A stretch of 64,000 bases of DNA, from contig NZ_QLMJ01000010.1 of the NCBI RefSeq assembly GCF_003259845.1, positions 62,001 through 126,000 of the forward strand, in the 5' to 3' direction. The notes beneath the pieces were generated by a model, which worked only from the letters and a program-made list of their open reading frames with translations, did no database searches and was not told the origin of the DNA. The DNA is from Actinoplanes lutulentus (GTDB taxonomy: Bacteria > Actinomycetota > Actinomycetes > Mycobacteriales > Micromonosporaceae). Of this stretch, positions 45,629 to 54,137 are shown one piece after another (within the stretch, counting starts at the first letter, position 1; every line of letters starts with the position of its first letter). A program made the translations under genes and the position numbers.

Positions 45629-46955
45629 CGGCCGGCTCCGGCGGGGCGACGACGCGCACCTGTTCGATGCGGTGCCGGTCGACCTCCATCACGGTGAATT
45701 CCCACCCGTGTTCCTCCAGGGACTCACCAACGACCGGGATGTGACCGAGCCGGGCCAGCAGGAAGCCGGCCAGGGTCTCGTACGGCCCCTCGGGCAGCTT
45801 GAACCGGGTCTGCTCCAGCACCTCGTCCTCGCGGAGCAGGCCGTCGACGAGGAACGTCTTCTCGCCGCCGGGCGCGGTCAGCTCCTGGTTGGCGGTCTCG
45901 TCGAGCTCGATGTCGTACTCGTCGGCGATCTCACCGACCAGCTCCTCGATCAGGTCCTCGACGGTGACGACGCCGTCGGTGCCGCCGTACTCGTCGACCA
46001 CGATCGCCAGGTCGGCGTCCGCGGCTCGCAGAGCGGCGAGGACCTTGTCGAGGCTGAGGCTCTCCGGCACGAAGACCGGCTCCTTCGCCAGGGTGGAGAC
46101 CTTGGTTGCGGCGCGGCGCTCGGGCAGCACGCCGAGCGCCTCGTTCACGCCGACCACTCCGGTCACCACGTCCAGCGTGTCCTCGTACACCGGAAAGCGG
46201 GTGTGCCCGGTCTGCTGGGCCACCGTGATCAGGTCGGCGACGCTGGCCGTGGTCTTGAGGCCGACCACGTCGACGCGCGGGGTCATCGCCTTGGCCGCGC
46301 GTTTCTCACCGAACCGGATCGTGCGGCGCAGCAGCGTCGCGGTCTCGGCGGGCAGCGCGCCGGCCCGGGCGCTGATCGCGGCGAGCAGGCCGAGTTCCTC
46401 CGGGGAGCGTGCGCTCGCCAGCTCCTCCTGCGGCTCGATGCCGAGGCGGCGGACCAGCCAGTTCGCCGTGCCGTTGAGCGCGGCGATCAGCCACTTGAGC
46501 ATCGTCGAGAAGCCGTGCAGGGGTGCGGAGGTGAGCAGCGCGATCCGCATCGGGCGGGCCAGCGCCGCGTTCTTCGGCACCAGCTCACCGAAGAGCATCG
46601 AGAGCAGTGTCGCGACGACCAGCGCGCAGACGTGCGTGATCGTGTCGGTCGCCGACCCGGCCAGCGGCTTCACCAGGGGCGTGAGGAGCTCGGCGAACGC
46701 CGGCTCGGCCAGGTAACCGGTGAGCAGGGCGGTCAGCGTGATGCCGAGCTGAGCGCCGGAGAGCTGGAACGAGAGCCCGTGCAGAGCGTTCCGGACGGTA
46801 CGCGCCCGGCGATCCCCGGACATGGCGCGTTGCTCGATCTCCGCCCGGTCGACAGTGACCAGACCGAATTCGGCGGCCACGAAGAACGCGTTGCCCGCCG
46901 TCAGCAGCGCGAACGCCACCAGCGGGAGCACCGCGGTCAGGAGCAGGCCGTCCAT
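45621..46955 (-). CDS. CNNM/HlyC-CorC-type membrane protein (full form)
   Basis: 444 residues from ATG 46955 (MDGLLLTAVLPLVAF) with GAGGTGAAG upstream. Domains: DUF21/CNNM membrane part (about 1-200; FFVAAEFGLVTVDRAEIEQRA, GAQLGITLTALLTGYLAEPAF, GELVPKNAALARP), CBS pair (about 215-335; TPRVDVVGLKTTASV, HTRFPVYEDTLDVVTGVVGVNE, LAIVVDEYGGTDGVVTVEDLIEELVGEI) and the CorC_HlyC domain (about 350-435; FLVDGLLREDEV). A full-length Mg2+-efflux-type protein. First gene of the two-gene operon. Confidence 0.92.
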   Translation of the reverse strand: MDGLLLTAVLPLVAFALLTAGNAFFVAAEFGLVTVDRAEIEQRAMSGDRRARTVRNALHGLSFQLSGAQLGITLTALLTGYLAEPAFAELLTPLVKPLAGSATDTITHVCALVVATLLSMLFGELVPKNAALARPMRIALLTSAPLHGFSTMLKWLIAALNGTANWLVRRLGIEPQEELASARSPEELGLLAAISARAGALPAETATLLRRTIRFGEKRAAKAMTPRVDVVGLKTTASVADLITVAQQTGHTRFPVYEDTLDVVTGVVGVNEALGVLPERRAATKVSTLAKEPVFVPESLSLDKVLAALRAADADLAIVVDEYGGTDGVVTVEDLIEELVGEIADEYDIELDETANQELTAPGGEKTFLVDGLLREDEVLEQTRFKLPEGPYETLAGFLLARLGHIPVVGESLEEHGWEFTVMEVDRHRIEQVRVVAPPEPADD

Positions 46956-47042
46956 GATCGCTTCACCTCGGGCATCATTCTGCCGGATACGGGCCATCCG
47001 GGACCAACCGTGGCGGTGACAAGGGCCACTGGGTCAAACGGA

Positions 47043-47074
47043 AAACGGCCGCTCACGAGGGTGAGCGGCCGTTT
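47043..47074 (-). terminator. Terminator of the EtfD gene
   Basis: AAACGGCCGCTCAC / GTGAGCGGCCGTTT with a GAGG loop; on the minus strand it runs into TTTTCC. It lies 16 bp after the gene. Confidence 0.85.
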
Positions 47075-47089
47075 CATGTGAAACAAAGG

Positions 47090-49240
47090 TCAGGCGTCCT
47101 GTTTCAGGGACCGGAGCAGCACGGTCGCGACGTCGACGACCTCGACCTCTTCCTGCTTGCCCTTACCGGTCACCCCGTCGCCGATCATCGTGTAGCAGAA
47201 CGGGCAGCCCACGGCGATCGTCTTGGCGCCGGTCGCGAGGGCCTCCTCGGTGCGCTCCACGTTGATCCGCTTGCCGATCCGCTCTTCCATCCACATCCGG
47301 GCGCCACCGGCGCCGCAGCAGAAGGACCGCTCGGAGTTGCGCGGCATCTCGATGACGTTGCCGGCCTCGCCGAGCACCTCGCGGGGCGCGTCGAAGACCC
47401 GGTTGTGCCGGCCCAGGTAACAGGGGTCGTGGTAGGTGATGTCACCGTCGATCGGCTGGACCGGGGTGAGCTTGCCTTCCTTGACCAGGTGCGCCAGCAG
47501 CTGAGTGTGGTGCACGACCTCGACCTTGAGGCCGAGCTGCTCGTACTCGTTGCCCAGGGTGTTGAAGCAGTGCGGGCAGGTCGCGACGATCTTCTTGGTC
47601 TTGTTGTCCTCGCCGAGCGCCTCGGTCAGCGTCTCGACGTTCTGCTGCGCGAGCATCTGGAAGATGAACTCGTTGCCGATGCGGCGGGCTGGGTCACCGG
47701 TGCAGGTCTCGCCCTCGCCGAGGATCGCGTACTTGACGCCGGCCTCGTTCAGCAGCGTCGCGACCGCGCGGGTGGTCTTCTTGGCCCGGTCCTCGAACGC
47801 GCCGGCGCAGCCGACCCAGAACAGGTAGTCGAAGTCCTCGGTCTCGCCGACCCGCGGCACCTCGAAGTCCAGACCCTTGGTCCAGTCCTCACGGGTGTTC
47901 TGCGGTGCGCCCCACGGGTTGCCCTTGTTCTCCAGGTTGCGCAGCATCACGCCGGCCTCGGAGGGGAAGCTCGACTCGATCAGCACCTGGTAACGCCGCA
48001 TGTCGACGATGTGGTCGATGTGCTCGATGTCAACCGGGCACTGCTCGACGCAGGCGCCACAGGTGGTGCAGGACCAGAGGACGTCCGGGTCGATGATCCC
48101 GCCCTCTTCAGCGGTGCCGATCAGCGGCCGGTTGCCTTCGGCGAGCGCAAGGACATCCATGTGCGCGAGCTGCGCTTCGGTGGCCTTCTCCTCACCCATC
48201 AGGTCTTTGCCGCCACCACCCAAAAGATAAGGAGCTTTTGCGTACGCGTGATCGCGCAGCGACAGCACCATCAGCTTCGGCGAAAGGGGCTTGGCCGTGT
48301 TCCACGCCGGGCACTGCGACTGGCAGCGGCCGCACTCGGTGCAGGTGGAGAAGTCGAGCAGGCCCTTCCAGGTGAACTGCTCGACCTGGCTGACGCCGAA
48401 CAGGTCCTTCTCCGGGTCGGCCTCTTCGAAGTCGAGCGGCTTGCCGTCGCTCATCATCGGCTTCAGCGCACCGAGGCCGGAACCGGCCGGCTTCTCCGGG
48501 CTGCGCTTGAAGTAGATGTTGAAGAACGCCAGGAACCGGTGCCAGGCCACACCCATCGTCGGGTTCAGCGAGATGGTGATCAGCCAGCTCATCGAGATCA
48601 GGATCTTGATGAGCGCCATCCAGGTGGCGCCGTCCTCCCAGGCCGGGAGCACCGATCCGATCGCGTGGCTCAGCGGAGTGGCCCAGAGCGGGTACTCGAA
48701 GTGGTCGGTGGCGACCTTGAAGCCCCGGATGAGGAACCCGAAGATCAGGACGCCGATGATGATCGCCTCGACGAAGTACGCCTGCCACATCGTCGAGCCG
48801 AGGAACCGGCTCCGCTTCACCGCGCCCGGCTTCTGCCGCTGACGCACGAAGACCAGGTACAGGATGCCGACCGTGCCGAGGATGCCGATCCACTCGGTGA
48901 CCAGGCCGAACACCACCCAGTGCCCGATGATCGGCAGGCCCAGCTTCGGGCTCACCACCTCGAAGTACGCCTCGAGCACCAGCGACGACAGGATGACGAA
49001 CGAGACCATCACCAGCCAGTGGGCCGCCCCGATCGCGCTCCACTTGAGCATCCTGGTGTGACCCACGGTCTCGACCAGCATGGTCTTCGTACGCGTCTTG
49101 GGGTCGGCGAACCGGGCCGGGTCAGGCTGTCCCTGGCGGATCACCGCGGTGATCGTGAGGACGGCCTTCACCGCCAGGTAGACGGCCACAACCGTGATCG
49201 CCCCCGCTAAGACGGTGGCGACGATCTGTGGAATGCCCAT
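47090..49240 (-). CDS. etfD: Membrane Fe-S oxidoreductase EtfD (acyl-CoA dehydrogenase electron acceptor)
   Basis: 716 residues, close to M. tuberculosis Rv0338c. The N-terminus has five or six transmembrane helices (about 5-270) of the cytochrome-b/NarI-like type, with several membrane histidines. Two 4Fe-4S motifs follow (CTECGRCQSQCPAWN at about 295 and CTTCGACVEQCPVD at about 390), then two CCG domains (CPHCFNTLGNEYEQLG; CCGAGGARMWMEE; CPFCYTMIGDG). It is known to take electrons from EtfAB, reduced by acyl-CoA dehydrogenases, and pass them to menaquinone. It is monocistronic, preceded at 40 bp by an operator matching that of the acyl-CoA dehydrogenase gene here. Confidence 0.92.
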   Translation of the reverse strand: MGIPQIVATVLAGAITVVAVYLAVKAVLTITAVIRQGQPDPARFADPKTRTKTMLVETVGHTRMLKWSAIGAAHWLVMVSFVILSSLVLEAYFEVVSPKLGLPIIGHWVVFGLVTEWIGILGTVGILYLVFVRQRQKPGAVKRSRFLGSTMWQAYFVEAIIIGVLIFGFLIRGFKVATDHFEYPLWATPLSHAIGSVLPAWEDGATWMALIKILISMSWLITISLNPTMGVAWHRFLAFFNIYFKRSPEKPAGSGLGALKPMMSDGKPLDFEEADPEKDLFGVSQVEQFTWKGLLDFSTCTECGRCQSQCPAWNTAKPLSPKLMVLSLRDHAYAKAPYLLGGGGKDLMGEEKATEAQLAHMDVLALAEGNRPLIGTAEEGGIIDPDVLWSCTTCGACVEQCPVDIEHIDHIVDMRRYQVLIESSFPSEAGVMLRNLENKGNPWGAPQNTREDWTKGLDFEVPRVGETEDFDYLFWVGCAGAFEDRAKKTTRAVATLLNEAGVKYAILGEGETCTGDPARRIGNEFIFQMLAQQNVETLTEALGEDNKTKKIVATCPHCFNTLGNEYEQLGLKVEVVHHTQLLAHLVKEGKLTPVQPIDGDITYHDPCYLGRHNRVFDAPREVLGEAGNVIEMPRNSERSFCCGAGGARMWMEERIGKRINVERTEEALATGAKTIAVGCPFCYTMIGDGVTGKGKQEEVEVVDVATVLLRSLKQDA

Positions 49241-49279
49241 CCGGTTGTGCCTCCTCGGTCGGCGGTGCGCCAGCCCATG

Positions 49280-49293
49280 TTACCCACGAGTAA
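49280..49293 (-). promoter_or_regulatory. TTACCC-N3-AGTAA operator upstream of etfD
   Basis: TTACCCACGAGTAA, a TTAC-N6-GTAA palindrome 40 bp before the etfD ATG. It shares 11 fixed bases with the site at 35362-35375. Confidence 0.6.
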
Positions 49294-49324
49294 TAGACGG
49301 GCGAACACCTGTCCGTCAAGGTAA

Positions 49325-49354
49325 AGCGCACCCCACGACAAGCGGGGGTGCGCT
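49325..49354 (-). terminator. crgA terminator
   Basis: AGCGCACCCC / GGGGTGCGCT with a ten-base loop; the minus strand continues TTTAC. 47 bp past the crgA stop. Confidence 0.75.
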
Positions 49355-49400
49355 CACTTTGGCTGATTTTCACGTATCCGCAGGAAGCGGACCGCGAAAC

Positions 49401-49664
49401 TCAGCGCCAACGAGAAAGAAGGCCCAGAGAGGCGACCATGCAGCCGAAGCCGACCGCGAGGTTCCAGTAGCGCCAGCTCTCGACCGGCCACTGCTGGGAC
49501 GAGAGGTAGTAAATGACCAGCCAGGCGATACCGATGACGATCAGGGCAACCGCACTGACCGGAATCCACGTGGGACTCGGTTTCTTGGACGCCCCAGCCG
49601 CCGCCGGCCGGATATCCGACGGCGGGGTGTAGACCTTCTTCTTGCGAACCTCTGACTTCGGCAC
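49401..49664 (-). CDS. crgA: Cell division protein CrgA
   Basis: 87 residues from GTG 49664 (VPKSEVRKKKVYTP), with AGGAGA six bases upstream. Two transmembrane helices (about 33-52 and 65-84: PVSAVALIVIGIAWLVIYYL; YWNLAVGFGCMVASLGLL) joined by the conserved SSQQWPVESWRYWN loop. CrgA is a septal membrane protein that recruits division factors such as FtsI, FtsQ and CwsA, and in Streptomyces restrains premature Z-ring formation. It stands at the head of the conserved division/kinase cluster, divergent from the DUF881 gene as in mycobacteria. Confidence 0.95.
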   Translation of the reverse strand: MPKSEVRKKKVYTPPSDIRPAAAGASKKPSPTWIPVSAVALIVIGIAWLVIYYLSSQQWPVESWRYWNLAVGFGCMVASLGLLSRWR

Positions 49665-49841
49665 AGTGCTCTCCTGAAGGGCAACAAGTGGTGAACAACC
49701 CACCGCTGGGCTGGCTCCGGAAGCCCCGAATGCTGCCCGTGGCGAATACTGTTCGACAGCTAGCGTAGTCAAGGCGGCGCACAGACAGGCACCCGCCGGG
49801 CGAGGAAAATACCTGGCGTCGGGTTTCGGAGGGAGTCTGGG

Positions 49842-50693
49842 GTGGTGTTTCCAGCGGGCAGCGACGGCATCGAAGGGCGCGACAACGCCCACGACGGTGC
49901 TGGTGGGGCCTCCTGGCGGCTCGTGCTGCGGCGTGCCGCGCGTGGCCTCCGGCCACGGCGAAATCACAAGAAATCCATCTGGTCCGCGGGAGTCCCGCTG
50001 ATCGCATTGGCCGCGGGTCTGCTCTTCACCACCTCCGCGACAACCGCAGACGGTACGGCACTGCGCGACGACCGGCGCCCGCAGCTGGCCCAGTTGATCA
50101 CCGAAAAGCGTGAACGTCTGGCCGCCAGCGAAAAACGGGCCGCCAAGCTCCTCGCCGAGGTCGACGACGAGACCGCCCGGCTGGCCCAGGTCGACCAACC
50201 GGTCAAGATCGCCAGCGAGAACGCGGACGCCATCCGGGAACCGGCCGGCTTCACCGCGCTACGTGGCCCAGGTCTCACCGTGTCACTCAACGACTCACCG
50301 CGACGCGGATCGGACTTCGCCGAGAACGCTCCCGACAACGACGATCTCGTCGTGCATCAGGGTGACGTTCAGGCCGTTGTGAACGCCCTTTGGGCAGGCG
50401 GGGCGGAGGCTATGACGATCATGGATGTCCGGGTGATCTCGACGAGCGCGGTACGATGTGTCGGCAATACGCTGCTCCTTCACGGCCAGGTCTTCTCGCC
50501 ACCGTTCAAGATCACGGCGATTGGCGAACCCACAGCCATGAGTCGTGCGTTGGACTCGGCAGATGGAGTCAGGCAGTTCCGCGAGGCCGTCGCCGACTTC
50601 GGGCTCGGTTACACGGAAAAGGTGGAGAAGAACGTGACAGTGCAGGCGTACGACGGTTCGACCGACCTCCGATCGGCGCAGGCCGCCCAGTGA
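49842..50693 (+). CDS. DUF881 family membrane protein
   Basis: 283 residues; GTG 49842 follows GGAGGGAG. A cytoplasmic basic N-terminus (about 1-45) leads to one transmembrane helix (about 50-66, [17 protein letters not shown]), a coiled-coil stalk (about 80-120, [27 protein letters not shown]) and the DUF881 domain (about 130-275; [41 protein letters not shown]). The counterpart of M. tuberculosis Rv0012, always near crgA and trpG. The function is not established; the stalk suggests a divisome- or envelope-associated role. Its stop overlaps the next start (GTGA). Confidence 0.88.
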   Translation: MVFPAGSDGIEGRDNAHDGAGGASWRLVLRRAARGLRPRRNHKKSIWSAGVPLIALAAGLLFTTSATTADGTALRDDRRPQLAQLITEKRERLAASEKRAAKLLAEVDDETARLAQVDQPVKIASENADAIREPAGFTALRGPGLTVSLNDSPRRGSDFAENAPDNDDLVVHQGDVQAVVNALWAGGAEAMTIMDVRVISTSAVRCVGNTLLLHGQVFSPPFKITAIGEPTAMSRALDSADGVRQFREAVADFGLGYTEKVEKNVTVQAYDGSTDLRSAQAAQ

Positions 50694-53131
50694 GTCGTCA
50701 CCGCGCACCTGACAACGACGGTCAGACCGCTTTCATCCCCCGGCTCACCGACGCATCCGACGACGGCGTGCCCGGCGGGCCGATGGCGCCTCCGGTCGGC
50801 CTGGGCGGTATTCCAGCCCGCCCCACCCGCACCCCGGCGGCGCAGCAGCCCGCAGCCGCGGACGTTCCTGCGGTTCCCAGTGCACCTCCAGCCCCGGGCG
50901 CGGTTGCGCCGGGCAGTGAACTGCCCGCTCAGGATGAGGTGAGCGCCGCGGCCGCCGCCGCACGACGGCGCGCGGGGGTGACGCCACCGGTTACCGCGGC
51001 CTCGCTGGACGCCGCTCCTTCAGTGGCTGTGTCCCCACAGACGGCCCCTTCGTCCCCAATGGGTGTTTCGTCTGATTATTCAGCTTCTGAAGGACCGACC
51101 CGTCCTATCCGGCCTCAGGCCGTGTCTCCCGAGCCGCTTCCGGGTGCGCAGACGCCGCTTCCGGGTGCGCAGACAGCCCAGGCGCCGCGCCCGGCCGAGC
51201 AGCCCTCGTGGGTGCCACGCGCCGAGCCGGCCGCCCCCGCCGCTACCTGGACCGATCCGGCGGCCACAGCAAGGCTCAGCACCAACGGCACCGCCCAGCC
51301 GGTCGCTGCCCAGCCGCTGGCGGACTCCCGAGGTGACACCACCACCGAGTGGGCCGCGACTCCGCAGCCGCCCATCGAGGCGCCGCAGTCACCCGCCCCC
51401 GCGCCGGCCACCCGAGTCGGCCGCAGACGACGTGCAGAATCGGACACCACCGCCGGATGGCAGCCCACCGGCGCAGGCGGCCCGGCACCCCAGAGCCCGG
51501 TGCCCCAGAGCCCGGCGCCACACAGCCAGATCCCGCAGGGCCAGATCTCCCAGGGCCAGATCTCCCAGGGTCAGGTCGCGCAGGGTCACGTGCCGCAGAG
51601 TCCGACGGCTCCGGTTCCGACGGTTTCGAGCTATCAGCCGCAGAGTCCGGCCCCGCAGGCCAGGACGCCGTTCGCAGCTGACGCCACCGCCGCTTTCGGT
51701 GTGGTGGGCGCGCAGCGCGCGGCAGGCACCCAGGCCCCGACCGGCCCGCAGAACCAGAACCCGGCGGATGCCCAGCGACCGGTGGCCGCCCAGCGGTCCG
51801 CCGCCGACCAGCCCTCCGTGGCCGAGCAGAAGTGGGCCGCGATGAGCGCGGCCACCGGCCAGGCCACCGGCGCAGCCAGCGTCCCGGTCCCTGCGACCGG
51901 CGCAGCCAGCGTCCCGGTCCCTGCAGCCGGGGCAGCCAGCGTCCCGGTCCCTGCAGCCGGCGCCGCGAGCGTCCCGGCCGGCGGCTCATCCGGCGGGTCC
52001 ACCAACGGCCAGGCCCCGGGTCACGGCCATGCCTCAGGCAACGGCCATGCCCCGGGTCACGGCAGTGCGGCGGTCGGTGGTTACCCCAACGGGGCTGTCG
52101 GGCCCACCCGGGACCCCAGCGTGACCACCGTCATCCGCACGATCGACGCCCCCACCGGCATGCTCCCCACGCTGCCGGCCGGAGCTCCGCTGCCCGGCAA
52201 GCTCACCGCTCTCCCGCCCGGCGCGGCGGCGCAAGCCGCGCGTGAGGCGGCCGGGCCTGATGCGACGCTCGGCGCGGCCTCGGTCAGTGCGACCCCGGTC
52301 AGCCCCGCGAGCCCGGGAGACCCGGCTGACGCCGAGACTCCGGACGACGATTCCAGCAATCCGAAACGCGGTGAGCGGGTGGTCAAACTCCGTCCGGAGC
52401 AGACCGGCGAGGGCTACAAGAGCGTGTACTCCGAGCTGACGCGGCCCACCGTCGGTTCCCGGATCCGCACGGGCATCCGGACCTCCGGCGAAGTAATGAT
52501 CACTTTCGGTCTGATCGTGCTTCTCTTCGCCGGTTACCAGGTCTTCGGAAACTCGGCCAAGGTCCAGTCCGAGCAGGACAACCTGGCGCAGGAGCTGGAC
52601 CAGGCCTGGGCCGATCCGACCGTGGCGCCCACGGCGGCGGCACAGGGTCCGGCCGCGCCCGGCGACAGCCTCGTCGGCCGCCTCTACATCCCGAAGTTCG
52701 ACAAGGAGTGGGTGGTCGTCAACGGCGTCCAGCCGGACGACATCAAGTACGCGCCCGGCCACTACCCGGACACCGCCCTGCCCGGCGAGATCGGCAACTT
52801 CTCGGTCGCCGGCCACCGGATCAAGAAGATCTTCTGGCGGCTGGACGAGCTCAACGACGGTGACGTGATCGGCGTCGAGACGCGGGACAGCTGGTTCGTC
52901 TACCACGTCTACAAGTCCGAGGTCGTCCGTCCGAATCAGGTCGAGGTGGTCGCGCCGGTACCCGGTAAGCCCAAAGCGACGCCGACGAAGGCCCTGCTGA
53001 CCCTCACCACCTGCAACCCGAAGTTCAACAACTACGAGCGGCTCATCGTGCACGCCGAGCTGGTGAGCACGGTCCCCCGCGACCAGTCCAAGCCGGATGC
53101 CGGCATGCCTGCCGAGATGAAGGCGTCCTGA
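50690..53131 (+). CDS. Class E sortase with an unusually long disordered N-terminus
   Basis: 813 residues from GTG 50690, which overlaps the DUF881 stop. Residues 1 to about 590 are Pro/Ala/Gln-rich and disordered, with tandem [10 protein letters not shown] decapeptides, QISQGQ units and QSPAPQ repeats. A transmembrane helix follows (about 600-618, [19 protein letters not shown]), then the sortase domain (about 640-800) with catalytic His in FSVAGHRI (about 707), Cys in [16 protein letters not shown] (about 773) and Arg in the same segment. Class E sortases attach LAXTG-type proteins to peptidoglycan. Usual length is 200-350 residues, so the cytoplasmic tail is the oddity. No substrate gene was recognised in the window. 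Confidence 0.88.
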   Translation: MSRHRAPDNDGQTAFIPRLTDASDDGVPGGPMAPPVGLGGIPARPTRTPAAQQPAAADVPAVPSAPPAPGAVAPGSELPAQDEVSAAAAAARRRAGVTPPVTAASLDAAPSVAVSPQTAPSSPMGVSSDYSASEGPTRPIRPQAVSPEPLPGAQTPLPGAQTAQAPRPAEQPSWVPRAEPAAPAATWTDPAATARLSTNGTAQPVAAQPLADSRGDTTTEWAATPQPPIEAPQSPAPAPATRVGRRRRAESDTTAGWQPTGAGGPAPQSPVPQSPAPHSQIPQGQISQGQISQGQVAQGHVPQSPTAPVPTVSSYQPQSPAPQARTPFAADATAAFGVVGAQRAAGTQAPTGPQNQNPADAQRPVAAQRSAADQPSVAEQKWAAMSAATGQATGAASVPVPATGAASVPVPAAGAASVPVPAAGAASVPAGGSSGGSTNGQAPGHGHASGNGHAPGHGSAAVGGYPNGAVGPTRDPSVTTVIRTIDAPTGMLPTLPAGAPLPGKLTALPPGAAAQAAREAAGPDATLGAASVSATPVSPASPGDPADAETPDDDSSNPKRGERVVKLRPEQTGEGYKSVYSELTRPTVGSRIRTGIRTSGEVMITFGLIVLLFAGYQVFGNSAKVQSEQDNLAQELDQAWADPTVAPTAAAQGPAAPGDSLVGRLYIPKFDKEWVVVNGVQPDDIKYAPGHYPDTALPGEIGNFSVAGHRIKKIFWRLDELNDGDVIGVETRDSWFVYHVYKSEVVRPNQVEVVAPVPGKPKATPTKALLTLTTCNPKFNNYERLIVHAELVSTVPRDQSKPDAGMPAEMKAS
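51869..51983 (+). repeat. Tandem 30-bp coding repeats in the sortase gene
   Basis: Units at 51869, 51899 and 51929, plus a partial fourth at 51959, each encoding [10 protein letters not shown]. The DNA copies are nearly identical, indicating recent slippage. Confidence 0.9.
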
Positions 53132-53134
53132 CAG

Positions 53135-53422
53135 ATGTATGCCTGGATCTGGCGCAAGCTCCCGGGTGCTGTCTGGGGCAAGCTGTCCGTCTCGCTCGGG
53201 CTGATCGCCGCGACCGGCGCGCTGCTCTGGTACGTGATCTTCCCCTGGGCCACGCCGCTGCTGCCGTTCGACGATGTGCAGGTCGAGTCCGGCTCCGGTC
53301 AGGTCGACTCGGAGACGGTCATCCCCGGTGACGACTCGGGCGAGGACCCGGAAGCGCCCGACGAGCTGCCCTACAGCACTCACTCCAATGACCCCCATCC
53401 CAGCTCCAGCCCCAGCAGGTGA
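53135..53422 (+). CDS. Small single-pass membrane protein between sortase and trpG
   Basis: 95 residues from ATG 53135, 3 bp after the sortase stop. Basic N-terminus (MYAWIWRKLPGAVWGKL), one transmembrane helix (about 17-38, LSVSLGLIAATGALLWYVIF) and an acidic Ser/Asp/Pro-rich outer tail. A protein of this shape is regularly found at this place in actinobacterial crgA-trpG clusters. Function unknown; a sortase partner is conceivable from position only. Its last codons run up to the trpG ribosome site. Confidence 0.75.
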   Translation: MYAWIWRKLPGAVWGKLSVSLGLIAATGALLWYVIFPWATPLLPFDDVQVESGSGQVDSETVIPGDDSGEDPEAPDELPYSTHSNDPHPSSSPSR

Positions 53423-53426
53423 TGAT

Positions 53427-54077
53427 TTGCGCATCCTGGTCATCGACAACTACGACTCGTTCGTCTTCAACCTGGTCCAGTACCTCGGTCAGCTCGGTGC
53501 CGAGTGCGAGGTCCGGCGCAACGACGAGATCTCGGTCGCCGAGGTGGGCGAGTTCGGCGCCGCGGGTCTGCTGCTCTCACCCGGCCCCGGCACACCGGAA
53601 CGCGCCGGCATCATGATGGACGTCATCAAGGCGTACGCGGGCAAGCTGCCGATGTTCGGCGTCTGCCTCGGCCACCAGGCGATCGGCGCGGCATTCGGCG
53701 CGACGGTGACCCGGGCGCCGGAGCTGCTGCACGGCAAGACCTCTGAGGTGCACCACACCGGCGACGGCGTGCTCGCCGGCCTGCCGGACCCGTTCACCGC
53801 GACCCGGTACCACTCGCTCGCCGTGCTGCCGGAGACGCTGCCGGCCGAGATCGAGGTTACCGGGCGTACCGAATCCGGGGTTGTCATGGCGATGCGGCAC
53901 CGCGAGCTGCCGATCGAGGGTGTGCAGTTCCACCCGGAGTCGGTGCTCACCGAGGGCGGCCACACCATGCTGGCGAACTGGCTGGCCTCCTGCGGCCTGT
54001 CGTCGGCCCTGGAGAAAGCCCCGGCGCTCGCCGCCGAGGTGGAGACCCGCCGCAAGTCCGCGTTCGCGACTGCCTGA
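53427..54077 (+). CDS. trpG: Anthranilate / aminodeoxychorismate synthase glutamine amidotransferase subunit
   Basis: 216 residues from TTG 53427 (MRILVIDNYDSFVFNLVQYLGQLG), with AGGTGAT just upstream. This matches the mycobacterial TrpG start; ATG 53388 would add 13 Pro/Ala residues. Class I amidotransferase triad: Cys80 in GVCLGHQ, His169 and Glu171 in GVQFHPES. It supplies ammonia to the chorismate-utilising subunit (TrpE or PabB), neither of which is nearby. The genetic setting beside pknB is the same as for M. tuberculosis Rv0013. The start is preceded by the last codons of the small membrane protein gene. Confidence 0.92.
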   Translation: MRILVIDNYDSFVFNLVQYLGQLGAECEVRRNDEISVAEVGEFGAAGLLLSPGPGTPERAGIMMDVIKAYAGKLPMFGVCLGHQAIGAAFGATVTRAPELLHGKTSEVHHTGDGVLAGLPDPFTATRYHSLAVLPETLPAEIEVTGRTESGVVMAMRHRELPIEGVQFHPESVLTEGGHTMLANWLASCGLSSALEKAPALAAEVETRRKSAFATA

Positions 54078-54086
54078 CCACAACGA

Positions 54087-54123
54087 AAGAGGCCGGTGAC
54101 CCTCGCGGGGTCACCGGCCTCTT
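54087..54123. terminator. Bidirectional terminator between trpG and pknB
   Basis: AAGAGGCCGGTGACCC pairs with GGGTCACCGGCCTCTT across a five-base loop, with short T runs on both sides. It serves the two convergent operons. Confidence 0.85.
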
Positions 54124-54137
54124 CTTGTCAGCTGCTG

